NCBI GenBank assembly: GCA_001512765.1
Contig: LFSO01000001.1
Span: 9,155-42,133 of the forward strand
Direction: 5' to 3'
Length of the DNA: 32,979 nucleotides
Source: Clostridiales bacterium DTU053
Lineage (GTDB): Bacteria > Bacillota > Clostridia > Oscillospirales > Acutalibacteraceae
Shown: positions 9,592 through 17,818 of the stretch, one piece after another
Numbering within the stretch: the first letter of the stretch is position 1
How the letters are laid out: the number at the start of each line of letters is the position of its first letter
Notes under the pieces: model-generated
Seen by the model: only the letters and a program-made list of their open reading frames with translations
The model's database searches: none
Told to the model about the DNA's origin: nothing
Made by a program: the position numbers and the translations under genes

Positions 9592-10371
9592 ATGAGTGAA
9601 AAACCGGACTCCAGGATGGCTGTATTAATCGACGCGGACAATGTCTCCTGCTCCTACGCAAAGCCAATGCTTGAGGAGCTTGCCCGCTACGGCACCCCTA
9701 CGGTTAAGCGCATATACGGGGACTGGACAAGCCCCAATCTCTCCAATTGGAAGGCAATCCTATTGGAGAACGCCATTATTCCCGTTCAGCAGTACAGCTA
9801 CACAACGGGCAAAAACTCCACCGACTCCGCCCTTATAATTGACGCCATGGATTTGCTTTACACGGGAAATCTGGACTGCTTCTGCATCGTGTCCAGCGAC
9901 AGCGACTTTACAAGGCTTGCCACAAGGCTCAGAGAGGCGGGCAAAAAAGTTATAGGCATCGGCGAGGAAAAAACCCCGAAGCCCTTTATCGCCGCCTGCG
10001 ATAAATTTATTTTCCTTGAGATATTAAAGCCCAATGTCTGCAAGCCCGTAAAAATAGAAAAGGCTCCCGCAAAATCTACCGGCAGGGGACAGTCCCAGAG
10101 CAAACTCAGCCCAGAGCCGCTGCCCCAGGAACTTATTAATCTCCTTGTCACCTCAGTTGAGGATATAGCGGGCGAGGACGGCTGGACCTTCCTCGGCGAT
10201 TTGGGCAATCTGATTCTCAAGAAAAACCCCTCTTTTGACCCCAGAAACTACGGCTACACAAAGCTAACTCCCTTAATTCTCGCGACCGATATGTTCGACA
10301 TAGATGTTAGGGAAACATCCAACAAAACAGTAAAGCATATGTATGTAAGGCTGAAGCAAAGCGAAGGCTGA
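9592..10371 (+). CDS. NYN-domain putative ribonuclease with C-terminal OST-HTH/LOTUS domain
   Basis: An N-terminal NYN (PIN-like) nuclease domain spans about 8-145. The acidic metal-binding residues are intact: D14 and D16 in LIDADN, D78 in STDSA, and D103/D105 in SSDSDF. After a linker rich in Lys, Pro and Ser (about 150-177) comes an OST-HTH/LOTUS RNA-binding domain (about 178-255), recognisable from the WTFLGDLGNLILKKNPSFDPR pattern spread over 198-218 and GYTKL at 221-225. The combination predicts an RNA-processing or RNA-decay enzyme. The start is chosen at ATG 9592; a GTG at 9583 is in frame, and neither has a strong binding site. It lies 15 bases after ytvI and is followed by the GCS2-type ligase. 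Confidence 0.88.
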   Translation: MSEKPDSRMAVLIDADNVSCSYAKPMLEELARYGTPTVKRIYGDWTSPNLSNWKAILLENAIIPVQQYSYTTGKNSTDSALIIDAMDLLYTGNLDCFCIVSSDSDFTRLATRLREAGKKVIGIGEEKTPKPFIAACDKFIFLEILKPNVCKPVKIEKAPAKSTGRGQSQSKLSPEPLPQELINLLVTSVEDIAGEDGWTFLGDLGNLILKKNPSFDPRNYGYTKLTPLILATDMFDIDVRETSNKTVKHMYVRLKQSEG

Positions 10372-10398
10372 AGCCAAAAACGCAAATAAAGGAACAGT

Positions 10399-11664
10399 AT
10401 GAACAAGAGTGAGAATAAAGCCATTGCCGCCGCTAAAGCATATATAGAGGGCGGCATTAAAAGTCAATATGAGAAGTTTTCCTTAGGGTTGGAGCTTGAG
10501 CACTTTTTAGTCGACGCCAAGACTTTAAGGTCAATAGAGTATTTCGGCGAAAACGGCGTTGCGGCTGTCATGGAAGAGCTTTCTCCCCATTTCGAAACGG
10601 TAGTCAGAAAGGACGAATTTGTCCTTGCTCTCGGAAATGACGACTATACCATCACCCTTGAGCCCGCCGCCCAGCTTGAAATAAGCATAAGACCCTGCTC
10701 CGACATCGCCGAAATTGTAAGGATATATAAAGACTTTAGATGCCTTATCGACCCTGTGCTGAATAAGCGTGGACTGAAACTTATAAATCTCGGCTATCAC
10801 CCCGTTTCAAAGGTTGACGATTTGCCCCTCATCCCCAAGGATCGCTACAAGTTTATGTATAACCACTTTGCCAAAACAGGCAGGTACGGCAAGAACATGA
10901 TGAAGGGCACCGCGGCGACGCAGGTTTCCATAGACTATTACTCCGAAAAGGATTTCATTAAGAAATATAAAATCGCCTGCCGCCTTTCCCCCTTCCTATC
11001 CCTTTTAAGCGACAACGCCCCCGTCTTTGAGGGAGCGGAAAATAAGGAATTTATCCTCCGCACGAAATTATGGCGGGATGTGGACACAGCCCGCACCGAC
11101 TACTGCGGCTTTGCGTGTGACGCAGGCATTTCTTTTGACTCCTATGCCGACTTTGTAACCGCCTCCCCCCTTATCGTGGAGTACGGGGAAACGGGCTGCA
11201 CCACAAAGAGCGCGCAGGAAATCTACGCTGACGAAGAGCCTGCGCAAGAGGAGGTTAGGCACATCTTCTCCATGTCCTTCCCCACGGTAAGGCTTAAAAC
11301 CTATATTGAAATAAGATACGCCGACAGCCTGTCGCCGGATTTGGCAGTTTCTTATGTCGCCTTAATCAAGGGACTTTTCGAGAATACCGAGGACATCGAA
11401 AGCTATCTTAACACCCTCCCGATAAGCACCCTTGAGGATATTAAAAACGCAGAAAACGAAATCATGAAAAAGGGTCTGAGCGCTGAAATTTCGGGCATTA
11501 CGGCGACAGATATTATAAAAAAAGTATTCTCCGTCGCCGAGAAAAACTTAAATGCCGGCGAAAGAGAATATTTAAAGCCCCTTAAGAAACTCGTCTGCGA
11601 AGAAAAAAGGCTCCCGAGGGAAACAGCGGCAACCCGCCTTAAAGAGTGCTGCAGCCTTGTTTGA
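10399..11664 (+). CDS. GCS2-family glutamate-cysteine ligase-like enzyme
   Basis: This 421-residue protein resembles the GCS2 family of carboxylate-amine ligases (plant and actinobacterial-type gamma-glutamylcysteine synthetases, EgtA). The opening LGLELEHFLVD (30-39, metal-binding acidic residues) and EPAAQLEIS (88-96) are the two characteristic motifs; R and Y rich segments such as RLKTYIEIRYADS near 300 match the C-terminal half. It probably joins the gamma-carboxyl of glutamate to an amine, with cysteine as the default guess. It starts at ATG 10399 after AAAGGA, and is followed by an ATP-grasp enzyme after 17 bases, which together look like a two-step peptide-like pathway. The amine substrate is unknown. 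Confidence 0.82.
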   Translation: MNKSENKAIAAAKAYIEGGIKSQYEKFSLGLELEHFLVDAKTLRSIEYFGENGVAAVMEELSPHFETVVRKDEFVLALGNDDYTITLEPAAQLEISIRPCSDIAEIVRIYKDFRCLIDPVLNKRGLKLINLGYHPVSKVDDLPLIPKDRYKFMYNHFAKTGRYGKNMMKGTAATQVSIDYYSEKDFIKKYKIACRLSPFLSLLSDNAPVFEGAENKEFILRTKLWRDVDTARTDYCGFACDAGISFDSYADFVTASPLIVEYGETGCTTKSAQEIYADEEPAQEEVRHIFSMSFPTVRLKTYIEIRYADSLSPDLAVSYVALIKGLFENTEDIESYLNTLPISTLEDIKNAENEIMKKGLSAEISGITATDIIKKVFSVAEKNLNAGEREYLKPLKKLVCEEKRLPRETAATRLKECCSLV

Positions 11665-11681
11665 AAGAAGTGAGCTTTATT

Positions 11682-13022
11682 ATGAATATGAAAGATATTA
11701 ACCTCCTTTATAAGGATACAATCGAAAAAAACTTTGAAGGGAACATGGAAAGCTCCAAAAGAATGTGGGAGTACCTTGAAAACTCCACCGCGAAGTACAA
11801 GGGCAGAACCATCTACGCCCTTTACATGCCGAAACTCTTTACCGACGAGGATGTGGAGTACCTTAGAGATAAAATAGAAACCATGTACCGCATTCTCATT
11901 AAGGTAATAAACGAATATTTCGAAAAGGAAGATTACAGGGAGCTTTTCGGATTTGATAAGGAGCTGGAGGAACTAATCTTAAACAGACCATCCTACTCCT
12001 GCCTTCTTCCCATATGCAGGCTGGATATTTTCTATAACGAGGAGGACCGCTCCTTTAAATTCTGCGAGTTCAACGCCGACGGCAGCAGCTCAATGAACGA
12101 GGACAGGGAGCTTAACATCGCCATAAAACTCACTCAGGTTTATAAGGATTTAAGCGATAAATTCGAGTTTTCCTCCTTTGAGCTTTTCGACTCATGGGCA
12201 AAAACCTTTTTGGAGATTTACAATACAAGCGAAAATCCCAAGGAAAAGCCCTATATCGCCATCACCGACTTTCTTGAAAAGGGCTGCTCCATTGAGGAGT
12301 TTGCCCAGTTTAAGCTCGCATTTGAAAAAGCGGGCTGTAAGGCTGAGATTTGCGAAATAAGGGACTTTAAGTTTGACGGTGAAAATCTTATCTCCCCCAC
12401 GGGACACAAGGTTGACGCCATTTACCGCAGAGCCGTCACCACCGATATTTTCACCCACAAGAGCGAGATTCAGCCCTTCCTTGAGGCTGTAAAGAAAAGA
12501 AAAGTTGTCCTCATCGGCGACTTTTGCACCCAGATTATCCACAACAAAATTCTTTTCTACATCCTCCACCTTGACAGAACCAAGGCATTTTTAACCGAGG
12601 ATGAAATCGCCTACATTGACGCCCATGTTCCCAAAACCGTTAAACTCAGCGACGAGTTTATAGAAAAGCTCGATGTCCTCACGGCTAAGGACAAATGGAT
12701 TATTAAACCCGAGGACTCCTACGGAGCAAAGGGAGTTTACGCGGGAATTCATTTCTCCGATGAGGAATGGGCGGAGCTTATCCGTAAGCATAAGGACGAC
12801 AGCTATATTCTTCAGGAATTCATAATGCCCTACGCATCGTACAATATAGACTTCAAAAAGAAAAACCCCGAGTTTAAAAAGTACAGCAATTTAACGGGCA
12901 TATATTTGTACGGCGGCAAGATGGCCGGCTTTTACTCCCGCCAGTCGGTAAAGGAGATTATCTCCACCGCCCACGATGAAAACGACATCGCCTCAACCGT
13001 AATCAGAAAAAAGCAAGGGTGA
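11682..13022 (+). CDS. Circularly permuted ATP-grasp ligase, glutathionylspermidine-synthase-like
   Basis: A 446-residue protein resembling circularly permuted ATP-grasp enzymes and the synthetase part of glutathionylspermidine synthase. The stretch CRLDIFYNE..FKFCEFNADGSSSMNED (about 113-140) resembles the family's conserved acidic substrate/metal region, and WIIKPEDSYGAKGV (about 337-350) is the ATP-grasp phosphate-binding lysine and glycine loop, followed by YILQEFI. Such enzymes form amide bonds via acyl phosphates. The start ATG 11682 follows AAGAAGTGAG; an upstream in-frame start at 11646 would overlap the ligase gene. Tight linkage to the GCS2-type ligase suggests it extends or conjugates that product, but product and acceptor are unknown. 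Confidence 0.75.
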   Translation: MNMKDINLLYKDTIEKNFEGNMESSKRMWEYLENSTAKYKGRTIYALYMPKLFTDEDVEYLRDKIETMYRILIKVINEYFEKEDYRELFGFDKELEELILNRPSYSCLLPICRLDIFYNEEDRSFKFCEFNADGSSSMNEDRELNIAIKLTQVYKDLSDKFEFSSFELFDSWAKTFLEIYNTSENPKEKPYIAITDFLEKGCSIEEFAQFKLAFEKAGCKAEICEIRDFKFDGENLISPTGHKVDAIYRRAVTTDIFTHKSEIQPFLEAVKKRKVVLIGDFCTQIIHNKILFYILHLDRTKAFLTEDEIAYIDAHVPKTVKLSDEFIEKLDVLTAKDKWIIKPEDSYGAKGVYAGIHFSDEEWAELIRKHKDDSYILQEFIMPYASYNIDFKKKNPEFKKYSNLTGIYLYGGKMAGFYSRQSVKEIISTAHDENDIASTVIRKKQG

Positions 13023-13027
13023 AATAA

Positions 13028-13600
13028 ATGTATACATCTTTTGAGGAGCTTAAAAACGACTGCCAGGGCTGCACTAAATGCGGGCTTCACGCCACCCGCA
13101 CCAATGTGGTTTTCGGCACGGGAAACGAAAAGGCCAAAATAATGTTTGTGGGCGAGGGCCCCGGAGAGAACGAGGACCTTGCGGGTCAGCCTTTTGTGGG
13201 CAGGGGAGGCAAGCTCCTGGACAAGTACCTTAACTCCATAGGTCTTGACAGAAACAAGAATGTATACATAGCCAACATAGTAAAATGCCGCCCGCCCGAA
13301 AACAGGGATCCGAAGCCTGAGGAGCAGGAGCAGTGCATACCCTGGCTCAGGGAGCAGTTCAGGCTCATAAAGCCCAAACTGGTGGTCTGCCTCGGCAGAA
13401 TAGCCGCCTGCAGGCTAATCTCCCCCGATTACAAGGTAACAAGCCAGCACGGGCAAATAGTTATGAAAAGCGGCACCGCCTTTATGGGCACATTCCACCC
13501 CGCCGCGCTGCTCAGAAACCCCAACAACAAAGAGGCAGCGCTGCAGGACTTTATCGAGATAAGAAAGTTCATTGAAAAAAATCTTGATATGGAGCTTTAA
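13028..13600 (+). CDS. Family 4 uracil-DNA glycosylase (iron-sulfur type)
   Basis: This DNA repair enzyme removes uracil from DNA. Hallmarks of family 4 are present: the Fe-S cysteines C15 and C18 (with an additional C12) and C87 and C103, the catalytic/uracil pocket motif GEGPGENED (42-50) with GQPFVGRGGKLL (53-64), and the C-terminal HPAALLR motif beginning H157. The 190-residue length is normal for the stand-alone bacterial form. It begins five bases after the ATP-grasp gene with GGTGAAATAA just upstream, so it is cotranscribed, and it is the last gene before a bidirectional terminator. Confidence 0.95.
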   Translation: MYTSFEELKNDCQGCTKCGLHATRTNVVFGTGNEKAKIMFVGEGPGENEDLAGQPFVGRGGKLLDKYLNSIGLDRNKNVYIANIVKCRPPENRDPKPEEQEQCIPWLREQFRLIKPKLVVCLGRIAACRLISPDYKVTSQHGQIVMKSGTAFMGTFHPAALLRNPNNKEAALQDFIEIRKFIEKNLDMEL

Positions 13601-13639
13601 GAAAAAAAACAGCGGCTATTAAAGCCGCTGCTATTTTTT
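13601..13639. terminator. Bidirectional terminator between convergent genes
   Basis: CAGCGGCT (13610-13617) pairs perfectly with AGCCGCTG (13623-13630) around ATTAA. A T run follows on the plus strand (13634-13639) and an A run precedes (13602-13609), so it serves both the UDG operon and the convergent FAD oxidoreductase. Confidence 0.92.
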
Positions 13640-14924
13640 ATTCCGCTTCATAGAATGAGGCTACCTCATCCCTGTCAAGGATAGCGCCCGCCTCAATCAT
13701 CTTTTTCTGAACCTCGGCATAGGGAACGCCCCTTACATCCGTATTCATCTTCACCGCCAAAGCCGCCGTAATTCCCGCCGCCTGACCCGTCATGGAGCAG
13801 GTGGTCATTACCCTTGCGGAGGACAGCGCCAGCTGGTCGGCGGAAAGGCACCTGCCCGCCATCATCAGATTGTCCCCGTCCTTTGCGATAAGGCACCTTA
13901 AGGGTATGTCATAGGGAGGAACCTTCAATGACTCTTTCGGGAGTATATATGTCCTTTTGTCGTCGTCGGGCTTGTGACCGTCAAGATAATATGTGCCGAC
14001 GGCGATAACATCCTCAAAACGCTTGCAGTTTCTAAGGTCGTCAACGGTGAGTATGTAGTCGCCCACTATCCTGACGCCCTCTCTTATGCCGATTACGGTT
14101 GAGCAGTGGTCCAGAATCCAGCTTCTTTTCTCCTGCCTTTGGTGATAGTCTAAAACCGACATCATCTTTCTTCTGCCGTTAATCTCAGCCATTGTCATGG
14201 AAACAGTGTCGGTGGAGTCGTACATCGGCACTTTAATTTTTATCGCGTTGCTCCTCGGACCGTTGGGCCAAATGCTGGTCATGGGGAGCTTATCCTCGCT
14301 GTCGATTTTCTCGAACCAGCCTTCGGGAATGTATTTTACATCCTTCTCCTCAACATGCCTTACAAAGTACATAAGGGACATGGGGAGCTGATACTTGCTG
14401 CTGCCGCCCTTCATGACGGAAAAACCTGCGCTTCTGGCAAGCGCGCCCTCTCCGGTGCAGTCAATAAACTGCTTTGCCTTAATTGCCTCAAGCCCCGACG
14501 GACCGGTGACTATCGCAGCTTCAATCCTTCTGCCGTTTAAGACTACATCCGAAATGGTTGTATGCAGCAGCACTTTTACCTTGTATCTCTCAAGCAGCTC
14601 GGGGAGTATTACCGCCAGAATCTCATGGTCAAAGACTCTGCCGCCCCTGCCTTTTTTTCTCGGAGCGATTGCGTCAAACTCCTCAAGGGCTGCCATCACC
14701 ATATCCAGAACGGAGCCTTGACCCACATTGTTGCCGCAGAAGTTTGCGACGCCGCCTGCTGTGGCATTGCCGCCGAGCACTCCGAACCTTTCAACGATTA
14801 TAACATCCATACCCTCCATGGCGGCGCCAAGAGCCGCGGCGATGCCCGCCATGCCGGAACCGGCAACCATTACATCCGCCTCGTATCTTACGGGTATAGC
14901 CTTTGAGTAGCTAATGTTTTCCAT
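13638..14924 (-). CDS. FAD-dependent oxidoreductase (FAD_oxidored family)
   Basis: A 428-residue flavoprotein with an N-terminal Rossmann dinucleotide fold: GSGMAG at 22-27 and the ribose-binding E45 at the end of the second strand (VIIVERFG), then GGNATAGG, which is typical of the FAD_oxidored group. ECTGEGALAR-like DCTGEGALARSAG is around residue 155-168, and the C-terminal MMAGRCLSADQLALSSARVMTTC region is the second FAD-contacting segment, ending in a TGQAAGITAAL motif. These proteins are often linked to carbohydrate or secondary metabolism, but no substrate can be inferred. Start ATG 14924 follows AAAGGTTGAGG. It stands alone between two terminators, with no clear partner genes. Confidence 0.88.
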   Translation of the reverse strand: MENISYSKAIPVRYEADVMVAGSGMAGIAAALGAAMEGMDVIIVERFGVLGGNATAGGVANFCGNNVGQGSVLDMVMAALEEFDAIAPRKKGRGGRVFDHEILAVILPELLERYKVKVLLHTTISDVVLNGRRIEAAIVTGPSGLEAIKAKQFIDCTGEGALARSAGFSVMKGGSSKYQLPMSLMYFVRHVEEKDVKYIPEGWFEKIDSEDKLPMTSIWPNGPRSNAIKIKVPMYDSTDTVSMTMAEINGRRKMMSVLDYHQRQEKRSWILDHCSTVIGIREGVRIVGDYILTVDDLRNCKRFEDVIAVGTYYLDGHKPDDDKRTYILPKESLKVPPYDIPLRCLIAKDGDNLMMAGRCLSADQLALSSARVMTTCSMTGQAAGITAALAVKMNTDVRGVPYAEVQKKMIEAGAILDRDEVASFYEAE

Positions 14925-14946
14925 CTTGCCTCAACCTTTCATACTG

Positions 14947-14975
14947 AAAAAAGCGGAGGCTTAAACCTCCGCTTC
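14947..14975 (-). terminator. Terminator of the small peptide gene
   Basis: On the minus strand AAGCGGAGG (complement of 14966-14974) pairs with CCTCCGCTT (14951-14959 complement) around a 6-base loop, followed by a T run (A run 14947-14952). It isolates the peptide gene from the oxidoreductase downstream. Confidence 0.9.
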
Positions 14976-14989
14976 AGAGCCTATTTTTA

Positions 14990-15073
14990 TTAGCCTCTTG
15001 CCTTCTTGATGAAGTCCTGAATGGTCTTAACAATGTCCTTAATGAAATCGATGAACTGAAGAATGAAATCCAT
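14990..15073 (-). CDS. 27-residue amphipathic helical peptide, PSM/delta-toxin-like
   Basis: The ORF is too short for most gene finders but has all parts of a gene: a consensus promoter 70 bases upstream, AAGGAGG six or seven bases before ATG, and a strong terminator 15 bases after the stop. The peptide begins MDFILQFIDFIKD and ends QDFIKKARG; it contains 4 Asp and 5 Lys/Arg, no Cys, no Pro and no cleavable signal. The tripeptide DFI occurs at residues 2-4, 9-11 and 20-22, so hydrophobic residues (F, I, L, V) recur with helical spacing and the polar residues fall on the opposite face. This resembles phenol-soluble modulins and delta-hemolysin in size, lack of signal and amphipathicity. A SpoVM-like membrane-curvature peptide, a leaderless bacteriocin or a toxin of a toxin-antitoxin pair are alternatives. 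Confidence 0.7.
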   Translation of the reverse strand: MDFILQFIDFIKDIVKTIQDFIKKARG

Positions 15074-15139
15074 AATTAGCCTCCTTAAAATCTAAATTAC
15101 GCCTGCATCGCCAAAGCTCTTTAAAAAGCTGCTATGCTA

Positions 15140-15168
15140 AATATATCATTTGGGAATATTGAATTCAA
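15140..15168 (-). promoter_or_regulatory. Sigma-A type promoter of the small peptide gene
   Basis: On the minus strand, TTGAAT (15163-15168), 17 bases, TATATT (15140-15145). The transcript would begin near 15133 with a 60-nt leader. Confidence 0.75.
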
Positions 15169-15326
15169 TAGTTTTTAAGGAAATCGTTGAAGTTTGTGCA
15201 TACTGCTTTTTTTGTCTGTGCCATATTATTCAAATCAAACAAGTAAATGACGATTCTTTTGCCCTCGGTTTATGGAAGTATTAATTGTCTGTGAACAGCT
15301 TTGGCGTCGGCATAAAGACCTTTCGC

Positions 15327-15869
15327 TTATGCGTCAGTTTCGGAGGCTTCGGAAGTCTTAACAAGGGAGGGTGAGTATATGAATTCCGCGACCGCGCAAA
15401 GGGGGTTTGCGTACATTTTTATGCTGTATCTGTCAAAACTGCTTTCAGCTTCGTGCATATTAAAGTAGGCGCTTTCATCAAAAAGACCTATTTCTTTTGC
15501 GTAGTTAAGTGCCTCGTCATAAGCGCAGCCCGAAAACGCGGACAGCACCGCAGCGGCGTATTCTCCGAAAATATAAGCGGCGTCATTCTTATCCCAGTTC
15601 TCAGCGTCAATTGTGAGCCTAATTTCCGTAATGGAATTATTGCCGTCGGTTGTGTAGGAAAGAAGACAGTCGTTAGCTTTGACAAGAGAAATAAATACAA
15701 TATGCTCATCGTTTACTATGTAAGTGTCAAGGCTGTCAAAGGCATAAGATTCTTTAATTTTCTCCAGTCGTTTTGAAAGCTCCAAAGAGTCGACTCTCTT
15801 TGGGCGGGAGCAAGCGGCAAGAAAGAGTATTATTACTGAGAGTAAAACGGCGGTTATTTTCTTTATCAT
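15327..15869 (-). CDS. Predicted lipoprotein of unknown function
   Basis: A 180-residue secreted lipoprotein. The N-terminus has two lysines, a hydrophobic core and the lipobox LAAC with the lipidated cysteine at residue 20, so it would be anchored on the outer face of the membrane. The mature part contains no motif I can assign; it has an AAYIFGEYAAAVLSAFSG helix-like stretch near 95-115 and otherwise mixed strand-like segments. ATG 15869 follows AAAAAGGTGA, a good site. It is transcribed towards the small peptide gene with about 160 bases in between, where no terminator is obvious, so read-through into the peptide's promoter region is possible. No neighbour indicates a role. Confidence 0.75.
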   Translation of the reverse strand: MIKKITAVLLSVIILFLAACSRPKRVDSLELSKRLEKIKESYAFDSLDTYIVNDEHIVFISLVKANDCLLSYTTDGNNSITEIRLTIDAENWDKNDAAYIFGEYAAAVLSAFSGCAYDEALNYAKEIGLFDESAYFNMHEAESSFDRYSIKMYANPLCAVAEFIYSPSLVKTSEASETDA

Positions 15870-16129
15870 TTCAATTCACCTTTTTATGAGCTTGTCTTTT
15901 AAACTATATGCCGCGCGGACACTGCGTATGTTAATCTATATATCTTTTAAATTTACAGAATGTTAACATAATACATCTATATACTTTATTTCTGGGTAGT
16001 ATATTCAAAAAAGGCCATTTTAAGGGTGGCCCTAATTTTCCAAAAGTAAAAAATAATTGATAAAATGCGTAAATTATGCAATATTTAATAAGAGAATCTA
16101 CTTTGCGCAAATAATATGGCGGTGACATT

Positions 16130-17800
16130 ATGAAGTTTTCAATAAAGAAGCAAAAGAAAACACAAAATGAAGAAATTCTGACGGCGCCCTATGACGAGGT
16201 ACGCGCGCCCAAGCCGAAAAAGGAGAAAAAGCCTCTTGACAAAAAGCTCATCGCAACCGTCTCTGCCATATTAGCCGTCTTAATAGCCATCGGCAGCATT
16301 ATCGGCATAAATGTGGAAAGGAAGCGTGTCTATGTAACCCTTGTGGAAGCCAAAATCGGCTCCGTGCAAGAGGTTTACGAAACCGCTGCCCAGCTCACCT
16401 CATCGGGTCAGAGCGTTTTCTACGCTTACCCCGGCGTGGTGGTAAACGATATATTCGTAAAGGTCGGCGATACGGTCAAGGCGGGAGATGTGCTTGCAAG
16501 CTTTGACACAACAGAACTTCAGCTTGAGGTGCAAAAGAAAAAGGCAGCCTATGACCTTGCGAAACAGGCTTACGAGGAGGCTGTAAGGAGCGCGGCTCTG
16601 GCTAAAGCGGAGCTGCCGTCGGTAGAGGCGAAAATAGCTCAGCTTGAAGATAAGCTCAAAGACAGCGGCGCGGATACGGGAAGCTCCACCCCCACAAACA
16701 ACAATACCGTTGTGGTTGACGCTATCTCCAAGCTGTTCGGCGAGAGCCAGATAGGTCAGGTGCTCGCAAGTCTTATTCAGATGGGCGCGTCCATTCAGCA
16801 GATTAACGACATGATTCAGATGTTTCAAAACGGCGGCCTCGGCTCGGGCGGTCTCTCCGCGCTTCTAGGCAAGCAGTATCAGCAGCTTGACGACGCCTCC
16901 CAGCTCATGCAGCTAAAAACAGCAAAGGCAATATACGAATTCCAGGCGGGCGACCTCTATGTCGCCAGCTTTAAGGCTGTTATGGACAAAGCGGAGAAAG
17001 AGTATAACGAGCTGAATAACAAGCTGAATGAGCTGAACTCCGGCTGGGTCGCTTCAGTCAGCGGCAAGGTCTCCGAAATCAACATCCAAAAGGGTCAGAA
17101 GATAGAAAGCACGAGCCCACAGCCCGACATGAGCTCCATTGACATAAACACTCTGCTCGATATGCTCTCGGGCAACGCGGACATAAGCTCCCTTCTTTCC
17201 TCCTTCATGCTCACGGGAGCGGAAACGAAGAATGTAAAGGGCATAACGGTTGAAAACTACGATATGTTCGTAGCCACATTCCAAGTGGGTATGTACGACG
17301 CCCCCTCAATTAAGGTTGGCATGCCCGCCACCGTTGAGTACATGGGCAAGGAGTTTGAAGGCGAGGTAAGCTACATCAGCGCAACCGCAAAGGAAGGCGG
17401 CTTGGGACTGGGTTCTGCCATCGGCTCCCTTACCGGCGGCCTTACGGGCAGCTCCAGCTATGTAGAGGCAAAGGTTGCCGTCAAAAATCCCACCGAGGAT
17501 TTAATCAGCGGCTTTAACGCGAATATAAAGATTAATACAAGAAACGCGGAGAACACAGTAATAATCCCCGTTGACACGCTGAAGCTAATCGACGGAGAAA
17601 AGTATGTCTTTGTCTACAACAAGGACGACAAGAGGATATATCAGCGCAAAGTTGAGCTGGGTCTCTCCGAAGAAACAAAGTACCAGGTGGTATCGGGCCT
17701 TAAAGCCGGCGAGCAGATTGTAAGAACCTTCAGCTCAAGGACAGTCAAGAGCCTTAAAGACGGCATGAAGGTTAAGGTAAGCGAGAAAATTGAAAACTAA
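16130..17800 (+). CDS. MacA/HlyD-like membrane fusion (adaptor) protein of an ABC exporter
   Basis: A 556-residue exporter adaptor. After a basic cytosolic N-terminus, a membrane anchor spans about residues 40-61. It is followed by a lipoyl-like hairpin (VGDTVKAGDVLASFDTTELQLEV, about 112-134, given here only to locate it), an alpha-hairpin coiled coil to about 180 and again about 260-310, and a large inserted segment rich in Gly, Ser and Leu (about 185-260) that is unusual. Beta-barrel and membrane-proximal domains follow (about 360-555), ending in the typical QIVRTFSSRTVKSLKDGMKV strand pattern. ATG 16130 follows GGCGGTGAC. The MacB-like permease starts 18 bases downstream. No ATPase gene adjoins; the ATPase at 7669 is the nearest candidate. 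Confidence 0.9.
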   Translation: MKFSIKKQKKTQNEEILTAPYDEVRAPKPKKEKKPLDKKLIATVSAILAVLIAIGSIIGINVERKRVYVTLVEAKIGSVQEVYETAAQLTSSGQSVFYAYPGVVVNDIFVKVGDTVKAGDVLASFDTTELQLEVQKKKAAYDLAKQAYEEAVRSAALAKAELPSVEAKIAQLEDKLKDSGADTGSSTPTNNNTVVVDAISKLFGESQIGQVLASLIQMGASIQQINDMIQMFQNGGLGSGGLSALLGKQYQQLDDASQLMQLKTAKAIYEFQAGDLYVASFKAVMDKAEKEYNELNNKLNELNSGWVASVSGKVSEINIQKGQKIESTSPQPDMSSIDINTLLDMLSGNADISSLLSSFMLTGAETKNVKGITVENYDMFVATFQVGMYDAPSIKVGMPATVEYMGKEFEGEVSYISATAKEGGLGLGSAIGSLTGGLTGSSSYVEAKVAVKNPTEDLISGFNANIKINTRNAENTVIIPVDTLKLIDGEKYVFVYNKDDKRIYQRKVELGLSEETKYQVVSGLKAGEQIVRTFSSRTVKSLKDGMKVKVSEKIEN

Positions 17801-17818
17801 GGCAGGGCGGAAGGTGTT

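Noticed and set aside
16011..16033. GGCCA/TGGCC hairpin followed on the minus strand by T6, as a terminator
   Set aside because: Only five base pairs with a 9-base loop, and the gene to its right is on the plus strand, so there is no transcript for it to end.
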